Shown here: one piece after another, positions 17,526 through 27,100 of the stretch
Layout of the letters: each line of letters begins with the position of its first letter
Numbering within the stretch: position 1 is the first letter of the stretch
DNA from: Streptomyces sp. GESEQ-4
GTDB lineage: Bacteria > Actinomycetota > Actinomycetes > Streptomycetales > Streptomycetaceae
Length of the DNA stretch: 64,000 nt
Reading direction: 5' to 3'
Assembly (NCBI RefSeq): GCF_017948455.1
Contig: NZ_JAFFSU010000021.1
Location: forward strand, 62,001-126,000
Notes under the pieces: model-generated
Database searches by the model: none
What the model saw: the letters and a program-made list of their open reading frames with translations, nothing else
Told to the model about the DNA's origin: nothing
Translations under genes and position numbers: made by a program

Positions 17526-18092
17526 ATGCTGCGTTTTCCCGGTCACGGCCACCGCCACCCCGAAGACATCGTGATCGGACCCCTGGATCTCCCCGCCCGG
17601 ATCGACGAGGCGCTCGCAGTCCAAGCAGTGGCGTTCGGACTCGGTTCCGACGAGGTCGCCGTACGCCGCCAGATCGTCCTGCGGCACATGACCTACCCAG
17701 GGGCAAGGGCGTTCGGCGCCACCGCGGCGGATCGTCTCGTCGGGTTCGTCTACGGCATGCCCAACGACCGCTCCCACTGGTGGTCCACGGTCGTCGAGCC
17801 GTACCTCCGCGCCCAGGGCCACGCCGACTGGCTCGACGACTCCTTCGTGATCACCGAGCTGCATGTCCACCCGCGCTACCAGAACCGCGGCATCGGCCGC
17901 TCCCTGATCACCACGATCACGGACACCGCCGACGAACCCCGCTCGATCCTCTCCGCGATCGACACCGACAGCCCGGCCCGCGGCCTCTACCACTCCCTCG
18001 GCTACCAGGACCTGGCCCGCCAGGTCCTCTTCCCCAGCGCCCCGAAGCCGTACGCCGTGATGGGCGCCCAGCTCCCCCTCCGCCGCCGTTAA
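17526..18092 (+). CDS. GNAT-family N-acetyltransferase
   Basis: A 188-residue single-domain GNAT protein. The acetyl-CoA pyrophosphate loop is ELHVHPRYQNRGIGRSLI (about residues 113-130), followed by SPARGLYHSLGYQDL. It transfers acetyl from acetyl-CoA to an unknown amine. It lies between the DUF4081/GNAT gene and proS, all on the plus strand. No partner gene reveals the substrate. Confidence 0.85.
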   Translation: MLRFPGHGHRHPEDIVIGPLDLPARIDEALAVQAVAFGLGSDEVAVRRQIVLRHMTYPGARAFGATAADRLVGFVYGMPNDRSHWWSTVVEPYLRAQGHADWLDDSFVITELHVHPRYQNRGIGRSLITTITDTADEPRSILSAIDTDSPARGLYHSLGYQDLARQVLFPSAPKPYAVMGAQLPLRRR

Positions 18093-18164
18093 CCGATTTC
18101 CACCGCCCCGCACCGCCCGGCTAACCTCCTGCCATCACCCTTACGCAGCAGGAGTACGAGACAC

Positions 18165-19868
18165 ATGGCGAACGCACCGGTCCAGCGCATGTCCCAGTTG
18201 ATGGCGAAGACGCTGCGCGACGACCCGGCAGACGCCGAGGTCCTCAGCCACAAACTGCTCGTCCGCGCCGGCTATGTCCGCCGTACCGCCGCCGGCATCT
18301 GGTCCTGGCTGCCCCTCGGCAAGAAGGTCCTCGCCAACATCGAGCGCATCGTCCGCGAGGAGATGGACGCGATCGGCGCCCAGGAGGTACTGCTCCCCGC
18401 CCTGCTGCCGCGTGAGCCGTACGACGCGACGGGCCGCTGGGACGAGTACGGCCCCGAGCTGTTCCGCCTCCAGGACCGCAAGGGCGGCGACTACCTCCTC
18501 GGCCCCACCCACGAGGAGATCTTCACCCTGCTGGTGAAGGACCAGGCGTCCTCCTACAAGGACCTGCCGGTGATCCTCTACCAGATCCAGCACAAGTACC
18601 GTGACGAGGCCCGCCCCCGCGCCGGCATCCTGCGGGGCCGTGAGTTCCTGATGAAGGACTCGTACTCCTTCGACACGGACGACGAGGGCCTCGCCCAGTC
18701 GTACGCCCTGCACCGCCAGGCGTATCAGAGGGTGTTCGAGCGTCTCGGCCTCGACTACCGCATCTGCGCCGCCACCGCCGGCGCGATGGGCGGCTCGAAG
18801 TCGGAGGAGTTCCTCGCCCCCGCCGAGGCCGGCGAGGACACCTTCGCGGACTGCCCGAACTGCGACTTCGCGGCCAACACCGAGGCGATCACGTACGAGC
18901 TGAAGCCGGTGGACGCCGACGGTGTGCCCGCCCTCGAAGAGATCCCCACCCCGGACACCCCGACCATCGAGACCCTCGCCGCGCACCTCGGCGTCCCGGC
19001 CTCCGCCACCCTGAAGAACCTGCTCGTGAAGGTCGGCGGCGAGATCGTCGCCGTCGGTGTCCCGGGTGACCGTGAGGTCGACATGGGCAAGGTCGAGGCG
19101 CACTTCGCCCCGGCCGTCGTCGAGATGGTCACCGAGGCGGACTTCGCGGGCCGTCCCGACCTGGTCCGCGGGTACGTCGGCCCGCAGGGCCTGGGCGAGA
19201 AGGTCACCTACCTCGCCGACCCGCGCGTGGCCCCCGGCACGTCCTGGATCACCGGCGCCAACAAGGAGGGCACGCACGCGAAGAACGTCGTCGCGGGCCG
19301 TGACTTCGAGGTCGACACGTACGTCGACGTCGTGGTCGTCCAGGAGGGCGACCCCTGCCCGAAGTGCGGCACCGGCCTCAAGCTCGACCGCGCCATCGAG
19401 ATCGGTCACATCTTCCAGCTGGGCCGCAAGTACGCGGACGCGCTGAAGCTCGACGTCCTCGGCCAGAACGGCAAGCCGGTCCGCGTGACCATGGGCTCCT
19501 ACGGCATCGGCGTCTCCCGCGCGGTCGCCGCCCTCGCCGAGCAGTCCGCCGACGACAAGGGCCTGTGCTGGCCGAAGGAGGTCGCCCCGGCCGACGTGCA
19601 CGTGGTCGCCGCAGGCAAGGCCCTCCAGACCGAGCTGGCCCTCGACGTCTCGACGAAGCTCGCCGCGGCCGGCCTGCGCGTCCTCGTCGACGACCGGGCG
19701 GGCGTCTCCCCGGGCGTGAAGTTCACGGACTCCGAGCTGATCGGCGTACCCCAGATCCTGGTAGCCGGCCGCCGCTCAGCCGAGGGCGTCCTCGAACTGA
19801 AGGACCGCAGGACCGGCGAACGCGAGGAACTGACGGCCGACGAGGCGATCGCCCGGCTGTCCGCGTAG
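18165..19868 (+). CDS. proS: Prolyl-tRNA synthetase, bacterial type
   Basis: A 567-residue class II aminoacyl-tRNA synthetase that charges tRNA-Pro. Motif 1 region RIVREEMDAIGAQEVLLPAL, motif 2 RDEARPRAGILRGREFLMKD, and motif 3 GSYGIGVSRAVAALAEQ are present. The inserted YbaK-like editing domain (about 230-390, LAAHLGVPASATLKNLLVKV) identifies the prokaryote type that clears mischarged Ala. A C-terminal anticodon-binding domain follows. A strong hairpin terminator lies 2 bases after the stop, so the gene ends its transcript. Confidence 0.97.
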   Translation: MANAPVQRMSQLMAKTLRDDPADAEVLSHKLLVRAGYVRRTAAGIWSWLPLGKKVLANIERIVREEMDAIGAQEVLLPALLPREPYDATGRWDEYGPELFRLQDRKGGDYLLGPTHEEIFTLLVKDQASSYKDLPVILYQIQHKYRDEARPRAGILRGREFLMKDSYSFDTDDEGLAQSYALHRQAYQRVFERLGLDYRICAATAGAMGGSKSEEFLAPAEAGEDTFADCPNCDFAANTEAITYELKPVDADGVPALEEIPTPDTPTIETLAAHLGVPASATLKNLLVKVGGEIVAVGVPGDREVDMGKVEAHFAPAVVEMVTEADFAGRPDLVRGYVGPQGLGEKVTYLADPRVAPGTSWITGANKEGTHAKNVVAGRDFEVDTYVDVVVVQEGDPCPKCGTGLKLDRAIEIGHIFQLGRKYADALKLDVLGQNGKPVRVTMGSYGIGVSRAVAALAEQSADDKGLCWPKEVAPADVHVVAAGKALQTELALDVSTKLAAAGLRVLVDDRAGVSPGVKFTDSELIGVPQILVAGRRSAEGVLELKDRRTGEREELTADEAIARLSA

Positions 19869-19869
19869 A

Positions 19870-19924
19870 GCAACGCAACAGGCCGTTCCCCGACCATAGG
19901 GAGGGGAACGGCCCGCTGCGTTGC
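19870..19924 (+). terminator. Terminator of proS
   Basis: A two-part stem: GCAACGCA (19870) pairs with TGCGTTGC (19917-19924), and GGCCGTTCCCC (19881-19891) pairs with GGGGAACGGCC (19903-19913), around an 11-base loop. It lies directly after the stop codon. Confidence 0.8.
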
Positions 19925-19947
19925 GGCTTTGAACTAACGACCAGGTG

Positions 19948-20012
19948 ACGCGCCCCAAAGGGGCGCGGGGAACTGCGCGACCAGCCCCCACGCACCCGCA
20001 GCCAGAACACAA
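19948..20012 (+). repeat. Dispersed repeat, family 2, copy A
   Basis: It begins with the inverted repeat CGCGCCCC-AAA-GGGGCGCG (19949-19967) and continues with GGGGAACTGCGCGAC. Twenty-four bases (19958-19981) are identical to 27362-27385 downstream of infB. The element abuts the 3' end of the APH-like gene on the opposite strand. Confidence 0.7.
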
Positions 20013-20016
20013 CCCC

Positions 20017-20907
20017 TCAAAGCCACCCGGCAAATTCCAGCAACAACTCCGCATCCTTCGGCCGCCCAACCCTCAGCGCCCGCACCCCCGACTCCACCGC
20101 CCGGAACAACGTCCACCCCCGAAGCCGCTCCTGATCCACCTCAAGCGACTCCGCAAGCCGCTTGACCCGCCGACGGATCGTCGCCGCCCCCGACGGCGAG
20201 GCAATAACGTCCTCCACCCGATCCCGCACCAACCGCGCCAGATCGAACGCACACTCCCCGACCACCGGATCCGGCCCCACCGCCAACCACGGCATCCGCT
20301 CCCCGGCCAGCACCTTGCTCTGCCGGAACGTCCCATGCAGCAACCGCTCCTCGGGCGGCGCGGCCAGCAGCGACTCCCGCGCGTCGAGAGCCGCGCTCAC
20401 CAGGGCCGAAAACTCCGCGGGCGCACCCCGCATCGCCACGGCCTGCCGCCCCGTCCGCTCGGCCACGGTCTCGAAGGAACGCTCACCCGGCGGCTCCACC
20501 CACAGCCGCCGCAACGTCCCCGCCGCCTCCAGCAACGCCTTCGCCTCCGGCAACGACCGCACCGACACATCCGGATGCAGCCGCTCCAGCAGGAGCGCGC
20601 CCTCGGCGGTGAACGGTTCCAGCAGTTGTACGGCGCCCAGGCCGCCCCAGTGGGCGAGTGCGGCCCGCTCGCTCTCCGGCCGTGCCCGGCGCGGGGCGAG
20701 CTTCAGCACCGCGGGCGTACCGTCCGGCAGCCGCACCAGCACGACCAGGCTGCTGCGCCCACCGGGCACCTGGACCCGCTCCACGGTCAACTCGCGTAGC
20801 TCGACGGCCTGTTGAGCCGCCTCGGGCAGCTTCTCCAGCCAGTCGTCACCTTCCGGTGCCGTCTCTCCGAACGCCCTGACCAGACGCCGCGGCGGTTCGA
20901 AAGCCAT
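20017..20907 (-). CDS. Aminoglycoside-phosphotransferase-fold protein with altered catalytic loop
   Basis: A 296-residue protein with an APH/choline-kinase fold: nucleotide-lobe PAVLKLAPRRARPESERAAL and C-lobe LLHGTFRQSKVLAGERMPWLAV. Compared with the usual Brenner-type motif HGDLHxxN, the catalytic Asp is Thr and the metal-binding Asn is Lys, and the later Asp-Pro segment reads VGPDPVVGE. It may therefore bind nucleotide without phosphorylating an antibiotic. The ATG at 20907 has AAAGGGGA upstream and is preferred to the ATG at 20931. It follows the DUF4439 gene within 30 bp in a three-gene operon. A role in resistance should not be assumed. Confidence 0.75.
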   Translation of the reverse strand: MAFEPPRRLVRAFGETAPEGDDWLEKLPEAAQQAVELRELTVERVQVPGGRSSLVVLVRLPDGTPAVLKLAPRRARPESERAALAHWGGLGAVQLLEPFTAEGALLLERLHPDVSVRSLPEAKALLEAAGTLRRLWVEPPGERSFETVAERTGRQAVAMRGAPAEFSALVSAALDARESLLAAPPEERLLHGTFRQSKVLAGERMPWLAVGPDPVVGECAFDLARLVRDRVEDVIASPSGAATIRRRVKRLAESLEVDQERLRGWTLFRAVESGVRALRVGRPKDAELLLEFAGWL

Positions 20908-20937
20908 ACGCGAGCCGTCCCCTTTCCTCATCCGGCG

Positions 20938-21399
20938 TCATGCCGTGGGCGTCGCCGACGCCGTCGCGGTGGTCCGCTCGGCGAGCCCAGGGAAGGCTAC
21001 GCTCTCGCCGCGCCAGCGCACCGCCCGCACCGCCGCTTCCCGCAGGGCCTCCGCGGCCGTACGCCGCCGCGCGCCGTCGGTGGCGCGCACCAGGTCGGAG
21101 TAGACCCCGGCCACCCGGTCCTCCAGCTCCGCGGCGAGCCGGACGGCCGCCGGGGAGTCCGGCACCGCGAAGGGCAGTGCGTAGCCCGCGGCCGCGGCCA
21201 CCGGCGTCCCGCCCAGGTCCCGCACCGCGCGCGCCAGCGCGTCCCGCCGGGCCCGGTGGGCGTCGTACGCCGCCCTGGCCTCCGTACGACGTCCTTCGTC
21301 GATGCGCCCGCCGACGACGCCGTAGCCGTACACGGCGGCATGCTCGGCCGCCAGTGCTGCCTGGAGCGCCTTCAGGTTCGCGTCCTTGGCCTCGCTCAC
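20938..21399 (-). CDS. Ferritin-like DUF4439 protein
   Basis: A 153-residue mostly helical protein of the DUF4439 type, with the ferritin-like start LQAALAAEHAAVYGYGVVGGR and helices rich in Ala, Arg and Glu (AYDAHRARRDALARAV; AAELEDRVAGVYSDLV). The GTG start overlaps the lipoprotein stop by four bases (GTGA), so the two are translationally coupled, and the APH-like gene follows. DUF4439 proteins resemble ferritin-like four-helix bundles, but I see no complete metal-ligand set. Function unknown. Confidence 0.8.
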   Translation of the reverse strand: MSEAKDANLKALQAALAAEHAAVYGYGVVGGRIDEGRRTEARAAYDAHRARRDALARAVRDLGGTPVAAAAGYALPFAVPDSPAAVRLAAELEDRVAGVYSDLVRATDGARRRTAAEALREAAVRAVRWRGESVAFPGLAERTTATASATPTA

Positions 21400-21905
21400 T
21401 TCTCGCCCTCCGTCAGCAGATACGCGTGCGCCGCCCCGGCCGCCGCCACGGACGCCAGCAGCCGCGCCAGTTCGCCCGGCATGTCCAGCAGCGTCCGGGC
21501 CCGCTGGTCCGCGAGGGTCCGCTCGGCGGCGGCGAGTTCGGCGAGGGCGGCCTTCTCCTCGGTGGGGACGGCGGCCGGCGCGGACGCCGAGGGCGTCGGC
21601 GAAGGGGACGTGGCTCCCGTCGCCCCGAACGCCTCCGCATGCCGCAGCGTCTCCGCCCGCAGCGGTCGCAGCCGCTCCGTCAGCGCCGGATGTGCGGTGG
21701 TCACGGCGTCGTACCGCGCCACCAGCCCCTCGCTGTCACGGGCCGCACGCGCGCGTGCCCGGTCGGCGGCCGACGGGCTGCCGCCGGTGCCGCCGGCGTC
21801 GGACTCGGCCGAGCAGCCCACGAGCAGGGCGCTCCCTGCGACCGAGATGAGCAGGCTCCTTCTTCGCGGCCCGGATGGGGTGCGCGGCAGCGGGGGGTAC
21901 GGCAC
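21396..21905 (-). CDS. Putative Tat-type lipoprotein
   Basis: A 169-residue lipoprotein. After the GTG start at 21905 (preceded by GAGGACG) the protein has a basic GPRRRSLL segment, a short hydrophobic core and the lipobox LVGC; the RRRSLL pattern suggests Tat export. The mature part is Ala/Arg/Thr-rich and helical, with a Ser/Pro linker. The ATG at 21974 would add 23 residues and has no ribosome-binding site. The gene heads the operon with DUF4439 and the APH-like gene and is divergent from rimP. Function unknown. Confidence 0.7.
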   Translation of the reverse strand: MPYPPLPRTPSGPRRRSLLISVAGSALLVGCSAESDAGGTGGSPSAADRARARAARDSEGLVARYDAVTTAHPALTERLRPLRAETLRHAEAFGATGATSPSPTPSASAPAAVPTEEKAALAELAAAERTLADQRARTLLDMPGELARLLASVAAAGAAHAYLLTEGEK

Positions 21906-22101
21906 GGCAGACGTCCTCGGGGGGGCTCGTACGAAGGGGAGGGCAGCACGCCCGTGATCACGGTACCCGCGCATACGTCCGATACCACTCACCGGCACCC
22001 GCCCGAGTTCCGGTGGACGGCAACACCCCGTGTGACCGGATACCCTTTGACCAGACACGCGACCTAACCACAACAGCACACGCGGCCGAGGAGTCACCCG
22101 G

Positions 22102-22614
22102 ATGAGCACCACCCAGAGCGAGAGGCTGCGAGAACTGCTCGAACCGCTCGTCACCTCCCAGGGCCTGGATCTCGAAGAGATCGCAGTGGACTCGGTCGGT
22201 CGCAAGCGGGTGCTGCGCGTGGTCGTCGACTCCGACGAAGGCGCCGATCTGGACGCCGTCGCCGATGTGAGCCGTGTGCTCTCGGCGAAGCTCGACGAGA
22301 CGGACGCGATGGGCCAGGGGGAGTACACCCTCGAGGTCGGAACCCCCGGTGCCGAGCGCGAGCTCACGGAACACCGCCACTATCTGCGTGCCACAGGCCG
22401 CCTCGTGAAGTTCCAGCTCGCCGAGGACGGAGAGCTGGTCGCCAGACTCCTGACCGTGGACGACGAGGGCGTGGACGTCGAAGTACCCGGTGTGAAGGGC
22501 CGCAAGGCCACCGCGCGCAGGCTCGCCTTCGCCGACATCGTCAAGGCCCGGGTGCAGGTGGAGTTCAACCGCAAGGACAACAAGGACATGAAGGAAGAAG
22601 AGGAGGAGGCGTAG
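22102..22614 (+). CDS. rimP: Ribosome maturation factor RimP
   Basis: A 170-residue protein needed for 30S subunit assembly. The N-terminal alpha/beta domain (GLDLEEIAVDSVGRKRVLRVVVDSD) and C-terminal SH3-like barrel (EYTLEVGTPGAERELTEHRHYLRATGR) are both present, with an acidic tail (MKEEEEEA). Its stop lies two bases from the GTG of nusA. It starts the rimP-nusA-ylxR-infB transcript. The 196-bp gap upstream, shared with the divergent lipoprotein gene, should hold the promoter. Confidence 0.95.
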   Translation: MSTTQSERLRELLEPLVTSQGLDLEEIAVDSVGRKRVLRVVVDSDEGADLDAVADVSRVLSAKLDETDAMGQGEYTLEVGTPGAERELTEHRHYLRATGRLVKFQLAEDGELVARLLTVDDEGVDVEVPGVKGRKATARRLAFADIVKARVQVEFNRKDNKDMKEEEEEA

Positions 22615-22616
22615 CC

Positions 22617-23615
22617 GTGGACATCGACATGAGTGCCCTGCGGGGCTTGGTGCGGGAGAAGGAGATCTCCTTCGACCTGCTGGTCGAGGCGATCGAGTCC
22701 GCCCTCCTCATCGCCTACCACCGCACCGAGGGAAGCCGCCGCCACGCGCGCGTGCGGCTCGACCGGGAGACCGGTCATGTGACCGTGTGGGCGAAGGAGG
22801 ACCCGGAGGACCTCGAAGAGGGCCAGGAGCCCCGGGAGTTCGACGACACCCCGTCCGGCTTCGGCCGTATCGCCGCCACCACCGCCAAGCAGGTCATCCT
22901 GCAGCGGCTGCGCGACGCCGAGGACGACGCCACGCTCGGCGAGTACGCGGGCCGCGAGGGCGACATCGTCACCGGCGTGGTCCAGCAGGGCCGCGACCCG
23001 AAGAACGTCCTCGTCGACATCGGCAGGCTGGAGGCCATCCTGCCGGTGCAGGAGCAGGTCCCCGGCGAGACGTATCCGCACGGGATGCGGCTGCGGTCGT
23101 ACGTCGTACGCGTGGCCAAGGGCGTCCGCGGCCCCTCCGTGACTCTTTCCCGCACGCACCCCAACCTGGTGAAGAAGCTCTTCGCCATGGAGGTGCCCGA
23201 GATCGCCGACGGGTCGGTGGAGATCGCCGCCATCGCCCGCGAGGCCGGCCACCGTACGAAAATCGCCGTACGGTCCACCCGCAGCGGCCTGAACCCCAAG
23301 GGCGCCTGTATCGGCCCGATGGGCGGCCGGGTGCGCGCCGTGATGGGTGAGCTGAACGGCGAGAAGATCGACATCGTCGACTGGTCGGACGACCCGGCCG
23401 AGATGGTGGCGAACGCGCTCTCGCCGGCCCGGGTCTCCAAGGTGGAGGTCGTCGACCTCGCCGCCCGCTCCGCCCGGGTGACCGTGCCCGACTACCAGCT
23501 GTCCCTGGCGATCGGCAAGGAAGGGCAGAACGCCCGCCTCGCGGCCCGCCTCACCGGCTGGCGGATCGACATCCGTCCGGACACCGAGCAGCCGTCCGAG
23601 CAGGGCCGGGAATAG
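22617..23615 (+). CDS. nusA: Transcription termination/antitermination factor NusA
   Basis: A 332-residue RNA-polymerase-associated factor. The N-terminal polymerase-binding domain (MSALRGLVREKEISFDLLVEAIESAL), S1 domain (EGDIVTGVVQQGRDPKNVLVDIGRLEAILP) and two KH domains (GACIGPMGGRVRAVMGELNGEKIDIVDW; YQLSLAIGKEGQNARLAARLTGWRIDI) are in order. It lacks the C-terminal acidic repeats of the E. coli protein, as is usual in actinobacteria. The GTG at 22617 is preceded by GAGGAGG inside the rimP tail; an in-frame ATG at 22629 is possible. Confidence 0.96.
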   Translation: MDIDMSALRGLVREKEISFDLLVEAIESALLIAYHRTEGSRRHARVRLDRETGHVTVWAKEDPEDLEEGQEPREFDDTPSGFGRIAATTAKQVILQRLRDAEDDATLGEYAGREGDIVTGVVQQGRDPKNVLVDIGRLEAILPVQEQVPGETYPHGMRLRSYVVRVAKGVRGPSVTLSRTHPNLVKKLFAMEVPEIADGSVEIAAIAREAGHRTKIAVRSTRSGLNPKGACIGPMGGRVRAVMGELNGEKIDIVDWSDDPAEMVANALSPARVSKVEVVDLAARSARVTVPDYQLSLAIGKEGQNARLAARLTGWRIDIRPDTEQPSEQGRE

Positions 23616-23716
23616 ATCCAAGCCGCCCGTCGCTTAGATCACGACAGATCCATGTGAAGAACCGTTCGATTCTTGCCCCAATGGGGTGAGGTCGGCACGG
23701 GGAGGTAGACTTAAGA

Positions 23717-24028
23717 GTGTCTGGCCGGACGCGAGCCCGCGCATGCCCTGAACGCACCTGTGTGGGGTGCCGGAAGCGAGCGGCCAAGACTGATCTGCTG
23801 CGCATCGTGGCGATCAAGGATGCATGCGTCCCTGATCCACGCGGTACGCTGCCCGGCCGGGGTGCCTACGTTCACCCCGCCCTGGTCTGTCTCGACCTGG
23901 CGGTACGCCGCCGGGCGTTCACGCGGGCGCTGCGCGCCCCGGGAGCGCTCGACACAAAGGCGTTGCGCCACTACGTCGAGCAGACAGAAGGTTGCCAGCA
24001 GCACCTTGCTGAGCAGGCGACACCGTAA
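23717..24028 (+). CDS. ylxR: YlxR-family RNA-binding protein
   Basis: A 103-residue DUF448/YlxR protein with the family signature RTCVGCRKRAAKTDLLRIV near residue 13 and GRGAYVHPALVCLDLAVRRR. YlxR proteins bind RNA or DNA and are almost always encoded between nusA and infB, as here. The GTG start follows GGGAGG at a rather long distance. It belongs to the translation/transcription operon; its precise role in Streptomyces is not clear from sequence. Confidence 0.9.
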   Translation: MSGRTRARACPERTCVGCRKRAAKTDLLRIVAIKDACVPDPRGTLPGRGAYVHPALVCLDLAVRRRAFTRALRAPGALDTKALRHYVEQTEGCQQHLAEQATP

Positions 24029-24175
24029 GAAGCGTCGTGCGGAACCCCCGCGCGGCCCTGGTACCCCGCGAGTTGGAAGTAGGTCGAGATTGCGATGAGC
24101 ACTCGATGAGCACGCGATGAGTACGCCCATGAAGTAGCGACGGTCCGGCCGCAACCCGGACCTAAAAGGAGCGAA

Positions 24176-27100
24176 GTGGCTAAGGTCCGGGTATACGAAC
24201 TCGCCAAGGAGTTCGGGGTGGAGAGCAAGGTCGTCATGGCCAAGCTCCAAGAACTCGGTGAATTTGTCCGATCTGCGTCCTCGACGATCGAGGCGCCCGT
24301 AGTACGCAAACTGACTGACGCGTTCCAGGCCGGTGGCAATGGCAAGTCCGCCGCCAAGCCCGGTGCCCCCAGGAAGGCTGCCCCCAGGCCCGCCGCGCCC
24401 TCTCCGGCGCAGGCGGCACGTCCGGCTGCTCCCAAGCCGCCGGCTCCCAAGCCCGCAGCGGCCGAGCAGCCCGCTGCCGAGACTCCGTCGGCGCCCGCGC
24501 CGGCCGCCGCCCCGGGTCCGCGCCCGGCGACGCCGGGCCCGAAGCCCGCGCCGCGTCCGGCCCCGGCAGCGCCCACGACCCCGGAGTTCACCGCTCCGCC
24601 GTCGGCTCCCGCCCCTTCGTCCGCGCCGCGTCCCGGTGCGCCGAAGCCCGCTGCCCGTCCGACCGGCCCCGGTGAGCGCCGCGGTGACCGCGGTGACCGT
24701 GGCGACCGTCCCGGTGGCCAGCGTCCCGGCGGCCAGGCTCCTCGTCCGGGTGGACAGGCTCCGCGTCCGGGCGCTCGTCCGGCCGGTCCCCGTCCGGGCA
24801 ACAACCCCTTCACCTCCGGCGGCTCCACCGGCATGGCGCGCCCGCAGGCGCCCCGTCCGGGCGGCGCTCCGCGCCCCGGTGGTCCCGGCGGCCCGGGTGC
24901 CCCGCGTCCGCAGGGTGCCGGCCAGGGCGGTCCGCGTCCCCAGGGCGCGGCCGGCGGCGGTCCCCGTCCGCAGGCTCCGGGCGGTAACCGTCCGAGCCCG
25001 TCGGGCATGCCCCGTCCGCAGGGCGGTCCCCGTCCCGGCGGCGGCCCCGGCGGTCCGGGCGGCAACCGTCCGAACCCCGGCATGATGCCGCAGCGTCCCG
25101 CCGCGGGCCCGCGTCCCGGTGGCGGTGGCCCCGGCGGCCGCGGTCCCGGTGGCGGCGGCGGTCGTCCCGGTGGCGGTGGCGGCGGTCGTCCCGGTGGCGG
25201 CGGCGGCTTCGCCGGTCGTCCCGGCGGCGGTGGCGGTGGCGGCTTCGCCGGTCGTCCCGCAGGTCCCGGCGGTGGCGGCGGCGGCTTCGCCGGTCGTCCC
25301 GGCGGTCCCGGTGGTGGCGGCGGTGGCCGTCCCGGCTTCGGTGGCCGTCCCGGCGGTCCCGGTGGCCGTGGTGGCACGCAGGGCGCCTTCGGCCGTCCCG
25401 GCGGTCCCGCGCGTCGCGGTCGCAAGTCGAAGCGGCAGAGGCGCCAGGAGTACGAGGCCATGCAGGCCCCGTCGGTCGGCGGCGTGATGCTGCCTCGCGG
25501 CAACGGCGAGACCGTTCGCCTGTCGCGCGGTGCCTCCCTCACCGACTTCGCGGAGAAGATCAACGCCAACCCGGCGTCCCTCGTCGCGGTCATGATGAAC
25601 CTCGGCGAAATGGTCACGGCCACCCAGTCCGTCTCCGACGAGACGCTGGAGCTCCTCGCCGGCGAGATGAACTACACGGTTCAGATCGTCAGCCCCGAGG
25701 AGGAGGACCGCGAGCTGCTCGAGTCCTTCGACATCGAGTTCGGCGAGGACGAGGGCGGCGAGGAAGACCTCGTCATCCGTCCGCCGGTGGTGACCGTCAT
25801 GGGTCACGTCGACCACGGTAAGACCCGGCTCCTCGACGCCATCCGCAAGACGAACGTCATCGCGGGCGAGGCCGGCGGCATCACCCAGCACATCGGTGCC
25901 TACCAGGTCGCGACCGAGGTCAACGACGAAGAGCGCAAGATCACCTTCATCGACACCCCGGGTCACGAGGCGTTCACCGCCATGCGTGCCCGTGGTGCCC
26001 GGTCGACCGACATCGCCATCCTGGTCGTCGCGGCCAACGACGGTGTCATGCCGCAGACCATCGAGGCGCTCAACCACGCCAAGGCGGCCGAGGTCCCGAT
26101 CGTCGTCGCGGTCAACAAGATCGACGTCGAGGGCGCCGACCCGACCAAGGTCCGCGGTCAGCTGACCGAGTACGGGCTGGTGGCCGAGGAGTACGGCGGC
26201 GAGACGATGTTCGTCGACATCTCCGCCAAGCAGGGTCTGAACATCGACTCCCTGCTGGAGGCCGTGGTCCTCACGGCCGACGCCTCGCTCGACCTGCGGG
26301 CCAACCCGAACCAGGACGCGCAGGGCATCGCGATCGAGTCCCGTCTCGACCGCGGCCGCGGTGCCGTCTCCACGGTCCTCGTCCAGCGCGGCACGCTGCG
26401 GGTCGGCGACACCATGGTGGTCGGCGACGCGTACGGCCGAGTCCGGGCGATGCACGACGACAACGGCAACAACGTCGCCGAGGCGGGTCCGTCGACGCCG
26501 GTCCAGGTCCTGGGCCTGACCAACGTCCCGGGCGCGGGCGACAACTTCCTCGTCGTCGAGGAGGACCGCACGGCCCGGCAGATCGCCGAGAAGCGTGCCG
26601 CCCGCGAGCGCAACGCGGCCTTCGCCAAGCGCACGCGCCGCGTCTCGCTCGAGGACCTGGACAAGGTGCTCAAGGCCGGCGAGGTCCAGCAGCTCAACCT
26701 CATCATCAAGGGTGACGCTTCTGGTTCCGTCGAGGCTCTCGAGTCCTCCCTGCTCCAGCTGGACGTCGGCGAAGAGGTCGACATCCGCGTCCTGCACCGC
26801 GGCGTCGGTGCGGTCACGGAGTCGGACATCGACCTGGCGATGGGCTCGGACGCCATCGTGATCGGCTTCAACGTCCGTGCGGCCGGTCGTGCCGCGCAGA
26901 TGGCCGAGCGCGAGGGCGTGGACGTCCGGTACTACTCGGTCATCTACCAGGCGATCGAGGAGATCGAGGCGGCCCTCAAGGGCATGCTCAAGCCGGAGTA
27001 CGAAGAGGTCGAGCTCGGTACGGCGGAGATCCGCGAGGTCTTCAAGTCGTCCAAGCTGGGCAACATCGCCGGTGTGCTCATCCGCTCCGGCGAGGTCAAG

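Noticed and set aside
20017..20907. Calling this gene an aminoglycoside resistance kinase
   Set aside because: The catalytic Asp and metal-binding Asn of the family are replaced, so enzymatic resistance is not supported.
25110..25400. Dense GGTGGC/CGTCCC repeats that could suggest a CRISPR-like or satellite array
   Set aside because: In-frame codon repeats of the infB Gly/Arg/Pro arm; no spacer structure.
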